Below, one piece after another: positions 1-9,759 of a stretch of DNA of 64,000 nt; positions within the stretch are counted from its first letter, which is position 1, and each line of letters opens with the position of its first letter. The notes under the pieces were generated by a model that was not told where the DNA came from, ran no database searches, and worked only from the letters and a program-made list of their open reading frames with translations. Position numbers and translations under genes: made by a program. The DNA comes from Siphonodentalium dalli (taxonomy: Eukaryota; Mollusca; Scaphopoda; Gadilida; Siphonodentaliidae): the NCBI GenBank assembly GCA_032622095.1, contig CP136064.1, positions 46,761,573 through 46,825,572 on the forward strand. Reading direction: 5' to 3'.

Positions 1-102
1 GTTCATTACCTCACAGTATTTGAGAGGTGCATTTTAACAAAAAATGGGAATTCTTGTCTACAAACGGACTCATATCACAATATCAATCTGATTTAACCAA
101 AT

Positions 103-500
103 AAGAAGGTTAAATATAAATATTCAGTTGATTGTATAGCTCTCCAAAAAATCTACTTTGCATACATAAGACCACCCCTAGAATATGCCTCATGCACATG
201 GGACAACTGCTCAGAAACAGAGAGAGAATTTATTGAGAAAATACAGTACGAAGTGGCCAGACTAATAACTGGCGGGTATAAAAGCATAAATGTCCTTTAT
301 CTGAATTGGGCTGGGAAAAGTTTAAAGAAGAAGAAAATCCAAACTCCACAAATTTTATAAAATATTCTATCGCCAAGCACCGCCTCTACTCTGTAACACA
401 GTTAACCGCCATCACACATGAGCAGACAGACATTAATTCAGAAGGATAGACTTAAGACCCCCATTTTCTGAAACGTCGTCGTATATCAACTCGTTATTTA
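103..500 (+). pseudogene. LINE reverse transcriptase remnant, 3' part of the RT region (left piece)
   Basis: Translation from about 103 gives the late reverse-transcriptase motif of jockey/CR1-type non-LTR retrotransposons: KYKYSVD, then YFAYIRPPLEYASCTWDNC, then a stretch ending VARLITGG. Near 305 the frame slips by one and continues as ELGWEKFKEEE. Two in-frame stops follow at about 450. The catalytic FADD part and the endonuclease would lie upstream of the window or are lost. The piece stops at 500 inside the motif RISTRYL, where a DNA transposon has inserted, and resumes in frame at 2259. It is dead: stops, a frameshift and an insertion. The family assignment to LINE is firm; the exact clade is not. 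Confidence 0.8.
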
Positions 501-2258
501 GAGACCTTTCGCATCCTCACGTTTACGATTACGAATACGGATAGCTATTCGTAGTCGTAAGTCTATCCGTATGGCCAAAAAGACCTTTCGCAAAACGATT
601 ACGCGTAAGAGTTTTGACGAACACGTACGATCATTATTTCGTACCACCTTTACAACCCAAAGTGTGTGTTTGGTATACAGTCCCTTAATACTTCACTTAT
701 CGTCTCATATGCAAAAATGCGATAATCATGACATGCTAATTTTGTCAATAATTCGACCAGTCACAACGTACGACCCGGGATTCTCGTGATATATTGTGGC
801 AATACAGATATAAATGCCAGTCATATGTGGTGGAAATTCAGTTCGTTGTTAGCATGGATGACCAGATAGACGTTATGCTGATGGTGAAGAGGGGTTCCTG
901 AATTTGGACCTCACATCAACCACGACGACATCGTTCAAGCCCCTTCAAGTCCACGATTTGATTTCAATGCGATTTCGGCTTCACCTCTTTGGGTTTAGGA
1001 AATCCGACATAAGGTTGGTGAGCTCGCTGTTGTGCATCACTTCCGATTTGTTACTACAAAATCGAAACAAAGTCGACACGGTAGAAGCGATGTGCATCAA
1101 GTTGCTTTTTTGTCAGATATTTGACAAACCGGCAAAATTTCGTTGAACAAAATGTTGATAAATAAGAGTTTTTTGGCAATTTTATGATATAGTTGACTGT
1201 GGTTAGCATTAATTTTGAGCAATTACTCGATTCTGATAACAGAAGCGGAATTTAAAAAAAAATTTGTTGTTGGAATCTGATGATATGGGGACATCTAATC
1301 GGATTGATTACCTTTAAATGTCGCATTTGTGCGTGTTTTTAAAATTAAAAATAAATGCAAAGAACAAACCTGACAGAGACTGCTGATCTATAAGGTGATG
1401 TCGGTGGGGGTGCCAAATATTTTTTTAGTTACGGTTCAGGAACAGAAATCACTACTTACCAGTTGAATCGGGATCTAGGGTAGGTTCAGATTACTTAGAT
1501 AGAAAGAGTACTTTATGTAACTTAGTACTCGGTTATGAATTCCATGTAATTTTAAAATGCCCTGCATTACAGACTCTACGAGAGAGATATATAAAACCCA
1601 ACTTCTACCGAAAACCGAATATTATTAAACTGAATGAACTATTCAATTCGGGAACGGGGAAGAGAACACAAAATCTTTCACTATATATTAATAGGGTTAT
1701 GCCATTCTTTAGGCTCTCCTGAGGCATTCTATAACTGCACACGTTAGGACACCACCATGGGTTTTTGAATTAAATAATTGTTGAATTTCACTATATAATG
1801 TGTACTATCTTGCACATAATAATCACTCAAAACTCCTCATGCATCGCACACTATATACTGTATTTTTGGCGACTGGTTTCATAGTGCACTCCTCTTACTG
1901 TAAAGTTTTCTGTCGCAGCCAGCGATGGCTATCCGTTGTGAATAGCGATCTTATTTCGCGGGAAGCTCGTGATTCACGACGACGAGTAGAGTGATTGACA
2001 ATCTAAACAGCATATCGAGGTCGTTGCTCAATACAACTTGGTGGTTTACATGATATACATATACAGTCTCGAACAGAGTAAAGTGATATATTGTAGAAAA
2101 TAAATTTCAGGTGTTATTTGAGCATATTAGAAACCATGAAATCGTAACCGTCATTACGGATAGTAAAATACGAGAACTATTAGAAAGTACACAACTGTTG
2201 GTGACGTAGTACCCTATCCGTATCCGTAATCGTAAACGTGGGTTTTGCGAAAGGTCTC
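501..2258. mobile_element. TA-flanked DNA transposon with ~44 bp inverted repeats, inserted in the LINE remnant
   Basis: The left end starts GAGACCTTTCGCA and continues through ACGTTTACGATTACG and ATACGGATAG. The right end is its reverse complement with few mismatches. TA stands on both sides (499-500 and 2259-2260). Removing the element and one TA joins the flanking LINE reading frame exactly (RYL before, LPATSRE after), which proves the borders. A partial extra copy of the terminal motif (AGACCTTTCGCAAAACG) lies at 581-597. No transposase is recognisable. The TA duplication fits Tc1/mariner-like and several other superfamilies, so I leave the superfamily open. It contains a fragment of another LINE at 1468-1722. 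Confidence 0.85.
1468..1722 (+). pseudogene. LINE C-terminal tail fragment inside the TA-flanked transposon
   Basis: The frame reads DYLDRKSTLCNLVLGYEFH, then VILKCPALQTLRERYIKP, and ends near INRVMPFFRLS before a TGA. It matches the C-terminal tail found after the reverse transcriptase in many invertebrate LINEs: a C..H...C knuckle (CN, EFH, KCP) followed by LR..YI. The first cysteine pair is degraded. About 80 codons are open. It lies inside the DNA transposon, so it either inserted there or was captured. It is not simply the missing tail of the outer LINE, since that element resumes only after 2259. Confidence 0.6.
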
Positions 2259-2260
2259 TA

Positions 2261-2470
2261 TTACCCGCAACTTCACGAGAATATAATGCACTCCCTGACT
2301 CCGATAGTTTGAAAATGTTTAAAAATAAACTTAACTCTGATTTACGCCAGAAGCAGTCGAAGGTGCGACATTATAACTATTCAAAATACCATAAAGCTTG
2401 TATAATTCACGCACAACTACGCCTCAAATGTAGCAATCTTAATGATGACATCTGCCAAAAAACTTATTTA
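2261..2470 (+). pseudogene. LINE remnant, right piece
   Basis: Continuation of the left piece across the inserted transposon. The frame reads LPATSREYNALPDSDSLKMF, then KNKLNSDLRQK, then IIHAQLRLKCSNLNDDI. The WN.LP-like block followed by an HT.LR..CS.LN block is the usual C-terminal order in this LINE group. Recognisable homology ends near 2470, although the frame stays open to 2542. The expected downstream cysteine-histidine tail is missing here. Confidence 0.7.
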
Positions 2471-3247
2471 GGACGAACAAGAGCACGTATGGACAAATCG
2501 AAACTGCTTACCACGTCTTACTGTACTTCCCCAAATACTTGATCATTAGAAACGAAACCTTCTCTAGTTTACAACTCTGGAGAACAGATATTATAGCAAC
2601 CCCCAAGGGTGCTTATACCTAAGGCATGTGTATGACGTCATATATTTTTTTCTATATCCATCAGTGAATTTTCAAGATCGTGGGTATAGATTTTGGAGAA
2701 ATTGTCACGTGACTTCCGGTTAGCAACCGTGTGGAGATTGCAAAAAACGCGGAATTGGAAATTAAGCATCGCGATAAAAATGAAAGTAACTACTTCACAA
2801 CTTACGAAGAATTAACATGTGATTTAAGTCTATTAATTTCATTTAGACCAATTTCGTTGGTCAGCTTAATGAAAACGAAAACTGTAGAAGTCATGACGAT
2901 AATCCAGACAATATTTTACAATCCACGACACGTCTTGTCAATTTGGCATATCGTGACCACTTCATGGTGTTAGGGAAATTAAGCAATTTATATCATCAGC
3001 CCATGTATGTGGGTGGCACCCATGCATCATTAAAGGTGTGAGCAGCTGATAAGGAATGGCTGTGCATATAAACAAAACAACTAGATTCCAAGAACCTGAT
3101 GACAGGTAGGACATTGGCAGAATTAAAATAAATGTTCCTCACAAGTCCAGGCAGTCATATTGAGAAAGTAAATTGAAGCGAACAGAGTGATTATTATTCT
3201 AACAAATTCCGTGTCATTACTGTTTATGTGCTGTTTTATAATACAAC
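2471..3247. other. No recognisable gene
   Basis: About 0.8 kb without recognisable coding or repeat structure. It holds two perfect 8 bp palindromes that resemble transcription-factor sites, TGACGTCA at 2633-2640 (CRE-type) and TCACGTGA at 2705-2712 (E-box type). No gene start can be tied to them. It may be the 5' region of the Mutator-like element that follows; no terminal inverted repeat was found. Confidence 0.4.
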
Positions 3248-3978
3248 AAATATGGTGTGCATAAAAGTTAAGAATGGAAGTAAATATAAGGACATCAGAC
3301 ATATCTGGGGTTTCAGAAGCGGGCAGTTCAAGCCTGTGCATACACAAGGATGGAAACATGGAAATATTCCTAAAAATAAAGTTCGGAGAACACATGTTCG
3401 AAACAGTATAAATAGCTCACAAAAAGTTAACCCTCTGCAAACCGCTTCAATTGACAAATGCCGGACTGGGAAGGAACATGTAGAGTCATCTATTGGTACA
3501 AGATCCAAATGCACTCAACCACCATGGTCAAAAGTAAGATATTCTGCACCTGAAAAAGCAAGGTATATTAAGTTCTGATTATCTGATACCAATAATAATT
3601 ATATTAACACACTTTTAAAGCAGATATCCACCATTAAACAGCCATAGTGTAAGAATGGAAAAATTCAAAATGAGCTTCAGACCCATATTCTGGTGATTCT
3701 TCATACATATTACTGCAGTTGATACTTAAATTTGAGTACGATATGGTGGAAATAGTTTTTGTTGAAAAATAATGTGAACATTTTGCATATAATCATGAGA
3801 AAATTAATAAAAATTACAAAAAAAACAATTTTGCTTTAAAGGGGTTAACAAATGAAATTCGTCCTTGCTGTAATCAAGAAATGATGTCATCACCATGATT
3901 TATAGTGATTTGACCAACTTTTAGCATCAAAACAGAAGTTGGACTGACTAGAAGACTAAATATTTAACATAACTGGTT

Positions 3979-3997
3979 GGGGGGGGGGGGGGGGGGG
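3979..3997 (+). repeat. G19 homopolymer
   Basis: A run of 19 G inside the non-homologous gap of the Mutator-like pseudogene (3580-4077). The rest of the gap is AT-rich with short A and T runs. It could be an intron or an insertion; no terminal repeats were seen. Such a run can form a G-quadruplex and is a likely assembly error point. Confidence 0.8.
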
Positions 3998-5176
3998 TGT
4001 ACTTGATTTTTCAAAATTTAGGGTCTAAATGTATAATGAATATTTAAAAAAGCTCCAATAAAAAAAAGAAACCATCAGTGTGGGAAAGGAAGAGCAACTC
4101 ATATAGATCTGTTCACATTCGATGTAACGCTGAGATGTGGAATTTCACATTCCGAGAACATAAGTCAGACCATCCAGATTGTGATGGATTTCTACATTGG
4201 GATATGGCAGCCGAAGAGGGTCGTGGGTTGTGTTCGCGACAACGAATGATGTGTAACATGTGCAAATATAAATATAAGATGTTTAATCTATACGAAGAGG
4301 TAATAACTGGAAAGCGTGGTCGCAGAACATAACAGCAAAATATCGGTTTGCGTATTGGCCTGAGTAAAACCCCAATAGCTGCTAATGCGTTGCGTCGAAT
4401 ATGTTTGAGTCCAAACATCAGAGCTCCATCAACACGAGGCCTGCAAAAAAAGGTAATAAGGTACTTGGATCCATAGTTGACAAAAATAAACTTGATCTGC
4501 AAACTCGACGTTCAGAGTTAGTGAAAATACAGAGGCGAGAGGGTAAAACAAATCCAAGAAATGTCGATATGCAAGCCGACGCCGTTTATAATAATCCCCT
4601 ATACAGCGGGCGGGGAAAAACCCGTTTCAACCAGCAACACAAGTAATTTTCTCAATTGCTGAGAACGTACGCCAAACCATGATATTATTGGGTTGACAGT
4701 TCATAACAAATTATGTTCAAAGGGCTGCCATTTAAAAGCCAAGTCATCACATAGGTGTTTTAAAGATGATTGCTGTGTTACGTTGCCCTTTGAACATAGC
4801 ATTGGTGACGAAAAAACCTGGCCAAAGGAGACACTTCATGATTTAAAGGAAAAAAGTGGTATTCATGCTGATGTTCTGACAACTGATGGGGATGCCGCAA
4901 CCGGTTTAGCAGCACAGGAGTTGTTTGAAGAGGACATAACCGATTCGCAACCCTTGCACCAGCTGGATACCACACATGTTTCCAGGAATCACAGAAAGTT
5001 TATCCGACACCACAAAATACTTCCTGATGTTATCGTTGGTTCGACTGCTAAATCCCGAGATCAAACACAGGGCAAGATGGCAATAGACTTATCAGACCGA
5101 TGTGGTGCGGAAATAAGAAAGGCTTTACAAAAGTTCCCAAGAAACATTCAGCTTATTAAGAATAAACTTTCATATG

Positions 5177-5422
5177 TGAGGTCCCCATCCCCACCCCCAT
5201 GGAATACGGAATACCACTTAACACAGAGGGTGGAATACGGAATACCAGTTAACAGCCATATGGAATACATAAAAATATATGAAAACTTCATGTTTTTGAA
5301 GGTCGGCGTACGAATACCGGTATTTTTAGAATACCGAATACCTCCTAACACAGGGGCCGGAATACGGCGTACCTCATAACAGGGCATGGAATACGGCGTA
5401 CGAAAAAGGGGGGGGTGGGGGC
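5177..5422. mobile_element. 246 bp hAT-like MITE inserted in the Mutator transposase
   Basis: The insertion is flanked by TTCATATG (5169-5176) and CTCATATG (5423-5430), an 8 bp target duplication with one mismatch. Its ends are GC-rich and roughly inverted (AGGTCCCCATCCCCACCCCC at the left; the right end reads CCCCCACCCCCC on the other strand). Inside, the motif GGAATACGG followed by (A/C)(A/G)TAC recurs at least four times, partly as an inverted copy, with TTAACA spacers. Deleting the insert and one duplication copy joins KNKLSY to GCDAVTQCY in frame. An 8 bp duplication fits hAT-type elements; the GC-rich ends make the superfamily uncertain. Confidence 0.75.
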
Positions 5423-5873
5423 CTCATATGGGTGTGACGCTGTAACACAATGTTACCAGGGCAGGCACACACTATGTAAAGAACATTATTTTGTGTGCAA
5501 GGGCACGGTTAAGGACAACTGGCTCATCAAAAGTAACTTTTTGCCCAAAGAATTCAAACTAAAGAAATCACCTCAGTCTGAAGAAGTCATTCGCGAACTT
5601 GTAAATCATCGACTCAATCCTGCCATGCTCGATAAAACCTGTGCGAACACCAACACACAAAAGGTGGAAAGTTTTAATCGAGCCTTAACAACGGCAATTC
5701 CAAAAAATGTGACATTTTCAATGAATGTGTTCGGTCGGGCACATTCAGTATGCCATTCAATAAATTGTGCAGCATCAAATTCAACAAGAAAACTAAGATG
5801 CATGCATCAGGTCGGCCGTGAACTATCTACCATAGAATTGTTGTAGCTATCGATTATACATTTTGGAACACCT

Positions 5874-5918
5874 GTCTGTATGTATGTGTGTATGCATGAA
5901 TGCATGTGTGTATGTGTT
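5874..5918 (+). repeat. TGTATG-type microsatellite
   Basis: Imperfect tetra/hexanucleotide repeat of TGTA, TGTG and TGCA words just after the end of the transposase frame. Confidence 0.7.
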
Positions 5919-5934
5919 ATAGACTCTAACACTG

Positions 5935-6514
5935 CTCGACTGATCCGACTCGGATTTGGTATTTAACGTGTCAACTTGACCTCGCTCATAGGCATGTTTC
6001 TGGACCTTGACCGATCCGACTAAAAATTTGTGTGTAGGACTACTTCGATCCCGGGAGCAATATTGACGGGTCCAATTTCACGTGGGACCATGTTCTCGAA
6101 CGTGCTGATGTAGGCATGTTTCTGGACTATTTGGACGGGTCAAATCTTGATCCCGACCTGACTTTGACATTCAAAAAGATCAATTCAAGGTCAAATCTGG
6201 TAAAACGAAGTATTTCAACGAAATATAATACCCACTGTTACTTTTGTCCCAGGAGTGTTTCGGGTGGGTCAAATTATGACCCTGACCTGATCTTGACATT
6301 CAAAATTGTCAATTCAAGGTCAAATCGGGTAAAGCCGGGCGGATTTCGACGGGTACTTTTGTCGTGACTTTTGTCCGGGGAGTGTTTTGGGCGGGTCAAA
6401 TCGTGACCCGACATGACGTTCACCTTTAAAATGGTCAATTCAAGGTTAAATCGCGCAATTCTCCGAAAATCAGAGGGGAACATCCCGGACGAAGTAGGGT
6501 CCACCAGCTACTAT
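5935..6514 (+). mobile_element. Helitron-like element remnant with ~121-129 bp internal tandem repeats
   Basis: About four and a half tandem units. Anchors are GGCATGTTTCTGGAC at 5991 and 6113, and GGGTCAAAT at 6137, 6266 and 6393. Each full unit carries TTTTGTCC..GGAGTGTTT, GGGTCAAATCGTGACCC and TCAATTCAAGGTCAAATC. After the last unit come CCCGGACGAAGTAGGG (6484-6499) and then CAGCTACT. This is a decayed form of the Helitron 3' end, a short hairpin about ten bases before CTAG. The same unit and end recur on the minus strand at 29558-29976 and 34206-34385. The 5' end is not visible. Confidence 0.65.
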
Positions 6515-6539
6515 TATATATTTCTAGATTTAGTTACAA

Positions 6540-8050
6540 ACTAAATACCTGTATATTGTACAAAGAAATGTTTGACAAATATATCTGTATCAATATTACC
6601 ATACGGGTCATTAAAATAGATACGACGAAACAAATTTTGAAGGGTGCATGGTATCAGGTAAATTTTTATATTTCAAATGATGACAGGAATGCGGAAAGTT
6701 GAAGTACCTACGTAATACTGGCTATCCGAATGAAGAGATATACATGTATATAAAAACCAAAATAGAAGATGACTGCTGGCGACAATGTTTTCCAAAAAAA
6801 TTCAAAGCATTCGATAGCTCCCATCTAGTTGTCAGCCCGAAGATCAATATAAAGTGTGGTGACTGTCAGATGAGGGATATGACTGTACAGTTGCTAAACA
6901 ATTCAGTCACGCAAAAGAGGATCAAACAGTAAGATACCAAATTGCCGCCTGTGGTAATGTTTTTTAACGAAATTCGGGAAAATTAGATTACTCTCCCCCT
7001 GGTTATCCAGAAGATCATTGTGGAATCTGGTGACGATCGGACAAGGGGTGTCGTCTGTAGGATCAACCAAATTATTTAGCCATAAAAATAGTAAAATTCA
7101 AGATCACCGCTGGCTGTGATGTCTTCACAAGGACAGCTTGAGAACAAAACATGGCTCACATCTAGCGGTGACCCAAACTATCCACATGAGAAAAAGTTCT
7201 CCAATAAAAGCTGGCTGCGCCAATTGATTCAAATTCGAAATTTAACAGGGTGTACTGCTTGTGGCCATGTTTTCCCCGCAAATTTGATAGACTGATGGAC
7301 AAAACCACTGAATCCGTTGAATCAATATACATGTATACATGGATTAATGTATATGCATTGTTATACACAGTACTGGTATATAAAGGTACTGAAAATAACA
7401 ATATTACTAGTATACACAAAATAAACCATATATCATGGCTATGGGTTCTAATATCCGAATATGACAGCTGATAACTTGGTGTGAATTGAAGAGTGGTGGT
7501 GTCTCACGCATATCTAACCCTCCATGTTAGAAACATGCCATTAAATGTCATAAGTATAATCTAGCCTGAGGACAGAAGTTATCCATAAAAACCCCCCTTA
7601 ATTCAACCAGATCCTCGCGCGATGTATGGTCGATCACATGATGATCTAGGGGGGATTAGAATTGTTGTATAAAAACAGCACTGCATGTAAATATAAAATA
7701 AAATAGTGCTACATCTTATTACAGATTATTGCCATATATAATCAGTGACTATACAGACAGTCTGACAAAATAAAGTTTCAGTGACACTCTATCCGAAGAG
7801 GGGAATAATTCCATCTGTTACAGTCAATGGAGCAATTATGAATCTGGAAAGGTGAAATTTCTAAGTAATACTAGATATCGACATGACGCGATAACATATA
7901 ACGTAAATGCAATATGGCCGCTGGCGACCATTTTTTCCTATAAAATAAAAAAAATATTTGATAGCTCTCATCTGATAGATCAATATCAAGATAAATATGA
8001 AGTTTAGTGATGATCGGATGAGTGAAGTGGACTGTGCTAAACGGTTTAGT
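6540..8050. repeat. Degraded dispersed repeats with a GCTGGCGAC core
   Basis: At least three weakly similar copies of one dispersed motif occur near 6770, 7100 and 7920. Each combines a GCTGGC(G)(A/C) core, a T-rich stretch, TTTGATAG or TTCGATAG with CTC(C/T)CATCT, and a GATCAATAT or GATCGGAT word. The core resembles the GGCCGCTGGTGGCCAT motif of repeats at 35-40 kb. Nothing coding was recognised. A sequence at 7600-7680 has no assignment. Confidence 0.45.
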
Positions 8051-8055
8051 AATGC

Positions 8056-8370
8056 TTAAAAAGATTTTTACCTTAATATTTTTATGTTCACTTTATAAAC
8101 TTCACTGAGTCATCTTTGTCATGTATTGAGTTTGATATCTTTTGTTAACAGTTTATAAATCATGTATGTCTCATGTTTGTTATTTTAATTTATGTGTTTA
8201 TTATCATTAAATAGAGTTGAATTCCTTAAAAAGATTCTTACCTCAATGTTTTTATGTTCACTTTATAAACTCCACTGAGTCATCTTTGTCATGTATTGAA
8301 TTTGATATCTTTTGTTAACAGTTCATATATTATGTATGTCTCGTGTTCGTTATTATATTATATACACTTT
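8056..8370 (+). repeat. 169 bp direct tandem duplication
   Basis: CTTAAAAAGATTTTTACC at about 8056 and CTTAAAAAGATTCTTACC at about 8226 begin two near-identical copies. They share TTTTTATGTTCACTTTATAA, CACTGAGTCATCTTTGTCAT and GATATCTTTTGTTAACAGTT. Both are AT-rich, with no coding signal. Confidence 0.75.
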
Positions 8371-9038
8371 ATAGTGTGTTTCAGAACGAAAACAAAATGA
8401 ATAAAATCAACAAATTTGTAAATTTAAAAACAATTCAAACGTTGTTGTATTCCATGTCCCAGCCCGGACATATACACCAAATTTCAATAATATTCATTGA
8501 GAAACAACGGACCAAACGCCATATAACACCCCGTATGCATCTTTTATTCCGAGTTGGCCTTTTATTCCGAGTTGGCACGCGCCGATTGGGCGAGTTAGCC
8601 CTGGTGCGAGTACGCCGATTTCGACACCTTTTCTATTTGCAGCAGGTTAAGTTTACGCGTAATTTAATTTACAAAGTTCCCCAATTGGTATCGTAAATAG
8701 AGCGACCTTATTTGACAGAGAATGCCTCTGTTATTGATTATAAAGTTGCTATACATTAAAAACGACAATTCACATGCTCGTTCAAGCACAGTAGTCTATT
8801 TTCCCCTTGTTAAAGGACATCCACAAATACTAAATAACGCTAACTTACTGCCGAATGTTTTACACGACAACTGTTAACATATTTGGGCTGAATTCATCTG
8901 ACGCGGTATTATTCCTCAAAATTAGCAACAAAACTATCGTTACTTGGAAATGTAGTTTGGGCTAACATTTACATAAATCATCCACATCATTATTCCGACA
9001 CACACGTCAGATGAAAAACTCACATGAAGTAACCGGCC
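8371..9038. other. No recognisable gene
   Basis: Open stretches here lack recognisable protein features. A 17 bp word, TTTTATTCCGAGTTGGC, is repeated back to back at about 8552-8586. Otherwise unassigned. Confidence 0.4.
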
Positions 9039-9041
9039 AAA

Positions 9042-9239
9042 TTGGCCGAAATAAAAAGTTTGTGTGATAATCTTGGCTGCAAAATAGCCGATGGTTCAAA
9101 GGTTGACAGATCATTACATCAAGATCAGAAAGACACTGAGTGCAGACGTCAGCACAAGAGAACGATGAAGGCTAAACGTACTCGTGTCGATAAAAGAAAA
9201 TGCTATATGACTTGTATGAGCAACACCAAGAGGTGATTA
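9042..9239 (+). pseudogene. Possible C-terminal piece of a Mutator-like transposase
   Basis: A 64-codon frame reads LGCKIADGSKVDRSLHQ, then KRTMKAKRTRVDKRKCY. The pattern (short G-rich step, S.V...LH.., then a strongly basic K/R stretch) resembles the tail that follows the N.A.S block in Mutator-like transposases, where the 3248-5846 pseudogene stops. If so, about 3.2 kb of later insertions separate body and tail. The match is from memory of the family and is weak in identity. The frame could instead be an unrelated basic stretch. Confidence 0.4.
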
Positions 9240-9387
9240 AGTACAAAACAAACTCAAACATGCCATCCTGAAGTACCTCTAAATCTGATGACATTGTAGC
9301 CGCAGAACGTTCATATGGAAAATACTATAAGGGGAAGAGGGTTAATATAAAAAACAAAATCTGTCAAATAATACCTAATGTTAGGCC

Positions 9388-9759
9388 CTATATTATACAT
9401 GGTGGATTACATCCCAAACAGTCCTCGTTCAACTTGCAGCTAAATCTCCCCTGATTATCTTGGTGACTTTCCCACAAATGGGCGGGGTTAATACACCCCC
9501 TCTGTCCACATAAATGGCTAGCTTCTTATGCTCCTGGGCCACTGAATGGCGGTATCTGCTGGCGCGTCAGTTGGTCCCGAATAACTAGGGCTAGTCGGTG
9601 GGTCTTCATGCGTTTATATACGCCATCTGGCCATTTAACCCATACCACCCCATGGCCCTGGTGCTTAGTTCCATGCCATAGCATGCAGGTCCCAAATGGG
9701 CCCCCAAGTCGACTTCTTCTGTTCAGTTTTGATGTACAATTTGTATAGAAAGTGTTCAT
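9388..9759 (-). pseudogene. HNH / His-Me finger endonuclease-like gene with one in-frame stop
   Basis: Reading from an ATG at 9759, the 123-residue frame shows CMLWHGTKHQGHGVVWV (about residues 25-41), a DGVYKRMKTHRLAL block (about 46-59), an in-frame TAA as codon 78 (9526-9528), then EASHLCGQRGCINPAHL (79-95) and a cysteine-rich end (C108, C114, C117, C121). This is the layout of the zinc-binding-loop homing-endonuclease family (zf-His_Me_endon). C..W.G....GYG and a THR(L/V)A motif precede SHLC....C.NP.HL, where the first histidine is the catalytic base and the cysteines and histidines bind zinc. Length fits that compact family. Only the stop codon breaks it (GCA TAA GAA), so it is a recent loss, or the stop is an assembly error. 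It faces the transposase tail at 9239 from the opposite strand. Confidence 0.8.

Larger units (their letters stand above)
3248..5846 (+). pseudogene. Mutator-like transposase, broken
   Basis: Fragments in order match the Mutator-like transposase family common in marine invertebrates. The N-terminal basic part reads KYKDIRHIWGFRSGQF (about 3276). A zinc-binding part (CNMCKYKYKMFNLYEEV, about 4255) is followed by QQNIGLRIGLSKTPIAANAL after an in-frame stop at 4330. Next come VDMQADAVYNNPLYSG (about 4563) and TVHNKLCSKG (4696). The catalytic-core motif TTDGDAATG lies at about 4882, and the C-terminal block TQKVESFNRA at about 5655, near NVTFSMNVFGRAHS. Damage: stop at 4330, frameshifts near 4450, 4640 and 4690, a gap of about 0.5 kb (3580-4077) with a G19 run, and a 246 bp insertion at 5177. 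The transposase would cut and join element ends in the nucleus. A C-terminal piece may lie at 9042. Confidence 0.8.

Noticed and set aside
4113-4502. 129-codon minus-strand frame
   Set aside because: It is the complement of the Mutator-like transposase pseudogene.
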